Assembly: GCA_004352715.1 (NCBI GenBank)
Contig: SCFE01000072.1
Location: 1,503,795-1,567,794 of the forward strand
Direction: 5' to 3'
DNA: 64,000 nucleotides
Source: Hofstenia miamia
Lineage: Eukaryota > Xenacoelomorpha > Acoela
The notes under the pieces are model-generated. The model did no database searches, had not been told where the DNA came from, and saw only the letters and a program-made list of their open reading frames with translations. The translations under genes and the position numbers were made by a program. Every line of letters starts with the position of its first letter. Position 1 is the stretch's first letter. Positions 57,236 through 64,000 of this stretch are shown here, one piece after another.

Positions 57236-57348
57236 CAGCCTGAATTGTGGTCACTTTAGGTTATGATTACATGTAGGGAATAACAACTTTAATTTGATTT
57301 ATTTGTATGATCACATAAACTTACACACAGCAAATATCCTATGCTGTT

Positions 57349-58348
57349 NNNNNNNNNNNNNNNNNNNNNNNNNNNNNNNNNNNNNNNNNNNNNNNNNNNN
57401 NNNNNNNNNNNNNNNNNNNNNNNNNNNNNNNNNNNNNNNNNNNNNNNNNNNNNNNNNNNNNNNNNNNNNNNNNNNNNNNNNNNNNNNNNNNNNNNNNNNN
57501 NNNNNNNNNNNNNNNNNNNNNNNNNNNNNNNNNNNNNNNNNNNNNNNNNNNNNNNNNNNNNNNNNNNNNNNNNNNNNNNNNNNNNNNNNNNNNNNNNNNN
57601 NNNNNNNNNNNNNNNNNNNNNNNNNNNNNNNNNNNNNNNNNNNNNNNNNNNNNNNNNNNNNNNNNNNNNNNNNNNNNNNNNNNNNNNNNNNNNNNNNNNN
57701 NNNNNNNNNNNNNNNNNNNNNNNNNNNNNNNNNNNNNNNNNNNNNNNNNNNNNNNNNNNNNNNNNNNNNNNNNNNNNNNNNNNNNNNNNNNNNNNNNNNN
57801 NNNNNNNNNNNNNNNNNNNNNNNNNNNNNNNNNNNNNNNNNNNNNNNNNNNNNNNNNNNNNNNNNNNNNNNNNNNNNNNNNNNNNNNNNNNNNNNNNNNN
57901 NNNNNNNNNNNNNNNNNNNNNNNNNNNNNNNNNNNNNNNNNNNNNNNNNNNNNNNNNNNNNNNNNNNNNNNNNNNNNNNNNNNNNNNNNNNNNNNNNNNN
58001 NNNNNNNNNNNNNNNNNNNNNNNNNNNNNNNNNNNNNNNNNNNNNNNNNNNNNNNNNNNNNNNNNNNNNNNNNNNNNNNNNNNNNNNNNNNNNNNNNNNN
58101 NNNNNNNNNNNNNNNNNNNNNNNNNNNNNNNNNNNNNNNNNNNNNNNNNNNNNNNNNNNNNNNNNNNNNNNNNNNNNNNNNNNNNNNNNNNNNNNNNNNN
58201 NNNNNNNNNNNNNNNNNNNNNNNNNNNNNNNNNNNNNNNNNNNNNNNNNNNNNNNNNNNNNNNNNNNNNNNNNNNNNNNNNNNNNNNNNNNNNNNNNNNN
58301 NNNNNNNNNNNNNNNNNNNNNNNNNNNNNNNNNNNNNNNNNNNNNNNN
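57349..58348. other. Assembly gap (1000 N)
   Basis: Fixed-size gap. It hides the 3' end of copy F ORF3 and its 3' LTR, if present. Confidence 0.98.
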
Positions 58349-59307
58349 ATGTTTTTCTATTTCATCTCGTAACTCTTTGTATATAATTGATCTGGTGATA
58401 TGGTACCTTCGATATAAATGCGCTCCTTGTTATTGTTGTCTAATAGTACTTTCTTTGTTCTCTTGTATTCCTCCCATTCTGTCATTTCCACTGCTTTGTG
58501 TTTTGAGTTTATGTATGACTTGTACTCATGCAGAAATGCTTTTGCCGGTTTTAATTCCTTCGAGAGTCTCCAACGTGGCAGTACCATTGGTATTGCACTC
58601 GTTTTCAGTGGCGTACATAGTAAGATCTTAGTGTCAACAAGTCTCTTGATTTCCTCATACATGCTGGTTGTGTTCGATGCTGTTGCTAGGCTGATTGTGG
58701 CGGGGTAGTTCATTTTTGCTTCTGGGATTGTCTCCCAAAATGATTATGTGAGTCCCCTTCTGCTTAATTTCATTCGTAAACATTCTTCTATATAGACTTT
58801 TGATGTTATGCACTCGACATCAACCACAATCTGGTTGAAGGGCTTCAGTAGTTCTTCTAGCTCTGTTTGCTTAAATGCTTTGGTGAACATTAACTTCATC
58901 ATTGCAAAGGTCTGTTGTTCTCTTATTCGCTGGTAGTTTCTCTCTACTATCTCTTTTTTCTCCTTCGTAACTTTTATTTCTATCAGGAACCGCTCGTCAT
59001 CAGTATTGATCCATTTGATTGTGCTATCATGGCTTGTTTCTCCGCACTTTTCAATGTTTATTTTATCAATCGTTTGCTGTGTTGCTGGGGTAATAATAAC
59101 TGTGATGAGGTTAATAATAGTTCTTCTTTGCTAATCTCCTGTTGTGTTTTTGTCACCATTTCACATATCTCTGCTGGTGTTGTTATTCCTCCTTTCTTCA
59201 ACATCTCGGCCCTTTTGATTATCTTAGTAAAGGTGCATCACAGGCTATCTCCAACATAACGTCTCATATTTTCATTTATCGTATGTTGCACGTCTTTCTG
59301 TTTTAGN
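58349..59307 (-). pseudogene. Family A ORF3, C-terminal half (copy F)
   Basis: The minus strand starts at the sequence matching copy A position 3742 (AAACAGAAAGACGTGCAA; VGDSL) and continues with ITPAETQ-like, ERFLIEIKV-like and KAFKQTELEELLKPFNQ-type pieces. It then reads NYPATISLATASNTTSMYEE, LPRWRLSKELKPAKAF, EWEEYKRTKKVLLDNNN and YIEGTISPDQLY (58357-58713, 118 open codons). It aligns with E1 and E2 ORF3 (NNYPATFGM, LLPTWRLKDKKA, FIEGQVTPYDLY). A TAA near 58745 and frameshifts in the 5' part break it. It gives the family A version of the ORF3 C-terminal half that copy A lost to the hAT insertion. Confidence 0.75.
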
Positions 59308-59320
59308 NNNNNNNNNNNNN
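59308..59320. other. 13-N gap replacing about 2.1 kb of family A sequence
   Basis: Left of it is ORF3 matching copy A position about 3742. Right of it is the pol C-terminus matching copy A position about 1620. So the motif-repeat region and the first half of ORF3 are absent. The gap length is too short, so either it is mis-sized or the copy is deleted here. Confidence 0.8.
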
Positions 59321-59918
59321 ATTAATTCGGCTTATCTTCATTTTCTCGATGTCTGCTGTTGGTCTCTTTAAGTTTTGAAAGTGCAACAGTCTGCCGTTGT
59401 CTAACATATATTCATTATTTGGCAGTGTTTGAGTTATCATATGTGGTCAGGACCAGACTGTTTTTAATTTACGTACTTGCTTTGTGTCAGTTAGTTTCAT
59501 TGGTGTGAATGCATAGACTTTGTCGCCTACTTTGTGTGCATGCCCATAAATTTTATTATTAATGTTTCATTGTTGTGTCACTGCTGATTTTTTCATATTG
59601 TGGCATATTGTTTTGTGGATTCCTGAAATCTGTTTACAGAGTTGGTTCATGTATTCATTATTCAAGGCTTCACTATAGTCAGTGTACTGCATTGATAGTA
59701 GTGTGGCCACTTCTTGGCCGAACATCATTTTAAATGGGGTGATTCCTGTTGTCAAATGCACTGACGTATTATAAAAATATTCTATCATCTCGAACACCTC
59801 TCACCATCTATTTCCGCCAATCCTTGTTGTTGTTACTCTTATTAATTTTTCCACTGCGCCATTTGCCTGTGGGTGGTATGCTGTAGTTCTTTCACTAACT
59901 ATCTCCAGCATCTTTGCC

Positions 59919-60246
59919 ATTTCCTGAAACAATCCACTCTCAAATTGAGGTCCCTTATCTGATATGATCATTTCCATTGGACCAAATTGTAATATCCACT
60001 CTTCCATTACTATNNNNNNNNNNNNNNNNNNNNNNNNNNNNNNNNNNNNNNNNNNNNNNNNNNNNNNNNNCCTGTTCAGTCTTTCCACAGCGCCATTCAC
60101 TTTTCCATGTGGTAAATAGCCACAGGTGTTACGAGCACTTCAGGGTGTCCCATTTCCTGAAACAATCCACTCTCAAATTGAGGTCCCTTATCTGATATGA
60201 TTGTTTCCATTGGACCAAATCATAATATCCATTCTTTCATTACTAT
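59919..60246. repeat. Duplicated integrase segment around a 57-N gap
   Basis: The segment CATTTCCTGAAACAATCC... to ...TTTCATTACTAT occurs at about 59919-60013 and again at about 60150-60246, with a few substitutions. N at 60014-60070 separates them. A variant of the VERLN region lies between (60071-60150) and is rearranged. It looks like two different family A copies joined in assembly. Confidence 0.7.
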
Positions 60247-62349
60247 TTCCACTGTTGTTTCTGCGGTTGTGTTTTTCATTGGGATCATTCTCATGTACTT
60301 TGTAAAATTGTCCACCATCACTAGTAGAAATTGGTATCCCTCATTATCCTTTGATAATTGTTCCAAGTTGATGTAAACTATCTCGTTCGGTTGTGTGGCA
60401 ATTATTTTTTCCAATGGTGCTCTCTGTGTCGGGAATCTTTGATTGTTGTGTAACAAGCATGTAGTACATTTGTTGATGATGTCCTCGATTACTTTTCTTA
60501 CTGCCATTGTTATAAATCGCCCATTAAACGTTTTCTCAGTTTGCGTTATTCCCAGGTGGGCTTTTTCATGTATCCACCATATGAGATCCCTCTTAAAGTA
60601 TTCGGGTATCTCAATCTGATTGTTTTGTCCTTCCACATACAACAGCCCATTTTGGTTCGTTTTCCATCTATACTGTTCTAAATAGCTTGTTGTTAGTTTT
60701 GATAATGTCAACTGGGGTTCCTTCAGTTTCCTTATTATCTCGTTGAGAATTATGTCATCCTGTTGTTTCTCTATAATTTCTTTTGCGGAGATTTCCTCCT
60801 TCATTATAATTGGTAATACTGCTTGCCCTTTCTTGTCTACATTGATCTCTGGTAGTTCGTCATATTTGTTGTGTGGTAAAAATTGGAATTGCTTCTTTTC
60901 TCCATCTATCTTTTCCACGTCTCTTTGGTACTCTGGTAGTGACGTCCAGAAGTCTGCGTTACTGTGTAGAGTGCCCTTCCAATGTTCTATTGTGAATGTA
61001 AATTCATTGAGATACTCTATCCATCAGGATACAATGCCTGATTTATCTCCTGAGAATTTTTTTAGCCATGCCAGGCCACTGTTGTCTGTCCGTACTCGGA
61101 ATTCTTTTCCAATCAGAAAATGTCTAAATTTCTTGATGCTCTTGACTAGGGCTAACATCTCTACTTTAGTGGAGCCATAGTTCTCTTTGCTTGCTCTTAA
61201 CTTATGGCTAAAGAATTGTATCAGCACCTCTTTCCCATTCTTGATCTGTCCTAGCATTGCCCCTATAGCAACCTTGCTTGCATCACAGTCTAATATAAAT
61301 TATTTGTTATAATCCAGTGTGTTTAGTGATGGCAGTTTTGCCAGTTCCTCCTTGATATTATCCAGTTCCTCTTGTTCCTGCCATGTCCATATAAATGGTA
61401 CTGATTTTCTCATGAGTTTCATCATCTTCGCAGTTTTCCCCATGATGTTGGGGATAAATGTGCCATAGTAATTAAAGAAACCCATTATCCCTTGGATATC
61501 TTTTTTGTTGTTTGGTTTCTCTATTTTCCGTATCATCTCTCTTGCATTGTCTTTAATTGATATTCTCCCTTTTTCTATAGTTCTTCCTAGGAAGATGATT
61601 TTCTCTTTTAAGATGTCACACTTGTTGCTGTTTTTCCAGTATTGTTAGTGTTCTATCCAATTTCTCTCTGTGTTCTTGTATCATGTCGTTTGTTACTATT
61701 ATGTCATCTATATATGCAATAATGCCATCTTCCACATTTTGTGCGTCTTATTTTTCAGTACTTTTGTTATGTATCTTTGAAATGTCGCTGGTGTATTACA
61801 TAGCCTGAACACCATGTAGATCCATTCGTAAAGTCCATACAGCATTATAAATGCTGTCTTCTCAATGTCCTCTTCTTCCATTCACATGTGCCAATAGGCC
61901 TTGCATAAGTCTAAAGTTGTGAAATATTTGTGCTTGCTTGATTCATACAACATATCCTCTATTCTCAGCAGGGGATAAGAGTCCTTCTTTGTCACCTTGT
62001 TTAGTTTCCAAAAATCTATGCATAACCAGTATTTCTCCCCCTGTTTCATGAATACTGTTGGTGCTGTGTAGGGATTCTCGCTTGGTCATATAATTTTGTT
62101 GTCTATCAATTCTTCAAGTATGCGATTGTATTTGTCCTTCATTTGTTCAGGCACTCTTCTGCAAGGTAGCTTTATTGGTTTATCCATTGTTGTTATTATC
62201 TTGTGTTTCTTGCCTATTGCCTGCCCCATGCTTATCTCTCCATAATTGAATATTCATTTATGTCTTTCTAGCATCTCTTTTAGTTGTTGAATCTCCTTTT
62301 CTTTCAATTATGGGTAGTCCTCACTCTTGGTGTCTGGGATTTCATAGTC

Positions 62350-62470
62350 ATCATCAGTTGCTTTTGTCCAATGCCCTTGAATCAGCCTCTGGGAGTACTT
62401 GCAACTTGGATGGTGTTTGTCCACTTGCCCTTGAGTCAGCCATGTGGAGTACTTTGTGCTTCCACTTGCA
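62350..62470 (-). other. Two [x]-[LF]-K-G motif units inside the copy F protease-RT linker
   Basis: On the minus strand the linker contains GGC TGA CTC AAG GGC (about 62440) and GGC TGA TTC AAG GGC (about 62390). They are nearly the same as the units between pol and ORF3 of copy A (1938-2250). E2 has KLKGKK in its linker (about 30860) and no such array. Both units have TGA at the same position. Confidence 0.55.
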
Positions 62471-62734
62471 TGTCCTCAAATAGACCATGCAAGTTGTCAG
62501 CTCCATCTTCGTCTTCCAATGCTTTCCAAATCACTCTGATGTTTGATTTCACATATTTCCCAAATATCCTAATGTGTGACTTCTTTAGGTTCAAGTTCTG
62601 GTTTGTTGGATTGAGGATTGGTATTTTACCTCTTCCATTTTTTACTGCACATATGCTTGACAGCATTGACACTCTTTTTGTATTTATTTCTTTATTTTCA
62701 TATATCATTACATGGGCTGTAATTGCTGATTTCA

Positions 62735-62990
62735 AAATTTGAATTAATCTTCTGCCAATATGGCTGTTCTTATGTAAGCGTAATTTCACTTGTTACAATT
62801 TGTCTAATATATCTTAATCAGCTGCTGCATTTTTCTCATAATGTGCATATTGTAACTTAGTTGCATAATACAAATGAATAAGATATCAAACTAAATTTTA
62901 CAATCACTTATAATCAATTTTCTGATCACTGCTAATCTTTTCGAAGCTATTCTTTTTGGTTTGCAGCTTGTTCCTTTGGATGATGCTACA
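62735..62990 (-). repeat. Family C-like LTR fragment (5' part of LTR)
   Basis: On the minus strand it begins TGTAGCATCATCCAAAGGAA (62990). It includes the AAGCTGCAAACC block found at 38430 and the stretch with CATATTGGCAGAAGATTAAT that matches 10035-10060. It ends at about 62735 against copy F pol and starts at 62990 against copy G RT. Confidence 0.7.
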
Positions 62991-64000
62991 ATAAGGTTGT
63001 TTGGACTATGTAATACAACCTTTCAGAGATGCATCACAAAACTGCTGAAGAACAAGACACACAGAATGGAAGATGGAGTTGACCCATACATAGAGACTGT
63101 AATAGTAACAAGCAACACAATAAAAGAGCTTTTGGTAAAAATAGAAAGGACTTTAATGATATTGGAGAAAGCAACACTCTGCATTAACAGAAACAAGTGT
63201 GATATACTAAAGGAAAAAATAGTATTCTTGGGAAGAACAATCAAGAATGGCAGGATATGCATGAAAGACAATGTGAGGGAGATGATCCAAAAAATAGAAA
63301 ACCCAATAATAAGAAGAACAATACAAAGTATAATGGGATTCTTTAACTATTATGGCACTTTTATCCCAAACATTGCTGGGAAGACAGCAAAGATAACTAA
63401 GCTAATGAGAAAATCAGTACCATTTTTATGGACATGGCAAGAACAGGAGGTACTGGATAACATCAAAGAAGAGCTAGTGAAATTGCTATCTCTAAACATG
63501 CCAGACTGCAATGAGCAATTCATATTAGACTGCAATGCAAGTAAAGTAGTGATTGGAGCAAAACTAGGACAAATAAAAAATGGAAAGGAGGTTCCCATAC
63601 AATTCTTCAGCCAAAAGCTCAAGCCAATGATAAAATTTTTGCACTAATTGAGAGTATTAACAAATTCAGGAACTTCTTAATCAGCACAGAATTTAGAGTA
63701 CACATGGATGACAGCAGACTAGCCTGGTTGAAGAAGTTTTTGGGGGATAAGTCTGGGATAGTGTCACAATGGATTAAGTATTTAAATGAATTTACATTTT
63801 CAATTGCACATCATAAAGATACCCTACACAAAAATACAGACTTTTGGAAGTCATTACCAGAATACCAAAAGACGCAGCAAAACTAGATGGGGAGAAAATG
63901 CAGTTTCAGCTCCTACCACACACCAAATTTGAGGGATTGCCTGAGATAAACAAGGATAAGAAGGGGCAAGTGGTATTACCAATACTCATGAGAGAGGAAA
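62991..64000 (+). pseudogene. pol: Gypsy copy G pol: RT palm end, RNase H, integrase linker; broken
   Basis: It opens IRLFGLCNTTFQRCI, matching the FGLCNAPATFQRY box with a two-residue loss. The catalytic box reads YIET instead of YIDD (about 63095), so RT is dead. Next come IVFLGRTIKNGRI, IMGFFNYYGTFIPNIAGKTA (63331 on), FLWTWQEQE, FILDCNASK, LGQIKNGKEVPIQFFSQKL, a short deletion and frameshift near 63625, FRNFLISTEFRVHMDDSRLAWL, QWIKYLNEFTFSI and the linker running off the window end. TAG at 63884-63886 and a shift near 63880 break it. It is closer to families A and C than to B. Confidence 0.88.

Larger units (their letters stand above)
59321..62735 (-). pseudogene. pol: Family A copy F pol: RT, RNase H, integrase; broken
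   Basis: In order from 62735: KSAITAHVMIYENKE (protease-RT linker), LPCRRVPEQMKDKYN (about 62160), RT fingers, FRLCNTPATFQRYI-like block (about 61790), AYIDDIIV (about 61710, YIDD kept), IMGFFNYYGTFIPNI (about 61470), RNase H (LGQIKNGKE to RTDNSGLAWLKKF, 61024-61257), the integrase finger (HEKAHLGIT, about 60560; NKCTTCLLHN, about 60460), INLEQL, VDNFTKY, SDKGPQFESG (about 59950), QANGAVEKLIR (about 59850), YNTSVHLTTGITPFK and QTLPNNEYMLDNGR (about 59400). Breaks: frameshift at the K-rich loop near 61630, another near 61740, TAA near 61300, TGA at 61024-61026, a duplicated and gapped stretch at 59919-60246, and TGA near 59455. It closely matches copy A. Confidence 0.9.

Overview
The window is repeat-dense eukaryotic, AT-rich DNA from an invertebrate-like metazoan. 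No host gene could be supported. The evidence is spliceosomal GT-AG signals in a transposase gene, Ty3/gypsy LTR elements, hAT and piggyBac DNA transposons, a two-ORF LINE, a Maverick/Polinton remnant, AT microsatellites and scaffold N-gaps. The species cannot be named from this sequence. There is no sign of bacteria, CRISPR or operons.

Most of the window consists of at least three related Ty3/gypsy subfamilies, called here A, B and C, plus older copies. They share one layout: LTR, gag, pol, a short-motif repeat region ([QR]-[LIF]-K-G units), a long third ORF (ORF3), LTR.

Layout. 1-4048 (+): family A pol, motif repeats and ORF3, interrupted by a hAT-type element (4049 into the 6300-7299 gap); a probable family A LTR end follows at 7300-7570. 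7571-10281 (-): family C element with an internal deletion and its 5' LTR. 10282-12079: a protease scrap, a + strand LTR and an ORF3 fragment. 12080-34767 (-): two family B elements in tandem, written LTR1-E1-LTR2-E2-LTR3 and sharing LTR2; a 4-bp CAAT flanks the pair. 34990-37760 (-): degenerate Polinton genes (virion-protein-like, integrase, ATPase-like). 37900-38285: minisatellite. 38401-39440: family C solo LTR with a CAAA duplication. 40624-41491: 5' end of a BED-finger hAT transposon. 42492-43597: decayed gypsy pol. 44644-44940: a hAT MITE with a perfect 8-bp duplication. 46400-47500: piggyBac relic. 49307-52398: Tx1/L1-like LINE. 55470-57230: decayed integrase and a diverged duplication. 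58349-62735 (-): family A copy F. 62735-62990: LTR scrap. 62991-64000 (+): pol of another copy (G).

The working parts are typical of a metavirus-like retrotransposon: Gag with a CCHC knuckle, an aspartic protease, RT, RNase H, a DDE integrase with HHCC finger, a PBS resembling the 3' end of tRNA-Arg, and a polypurine tract. In E2 gag and pol are joined by a -1 frameshift signal (TTTAAAC directly before the gag stop). The unusual part is ORF3: about 970 codons in the env position, conserved between subfamilies, without visible env features, and preceded by a repeat-motif segment. Every element copy seen is broken by stops, frameshifts, deletions or gaps. Several stops are CGA-to-TGA changes.
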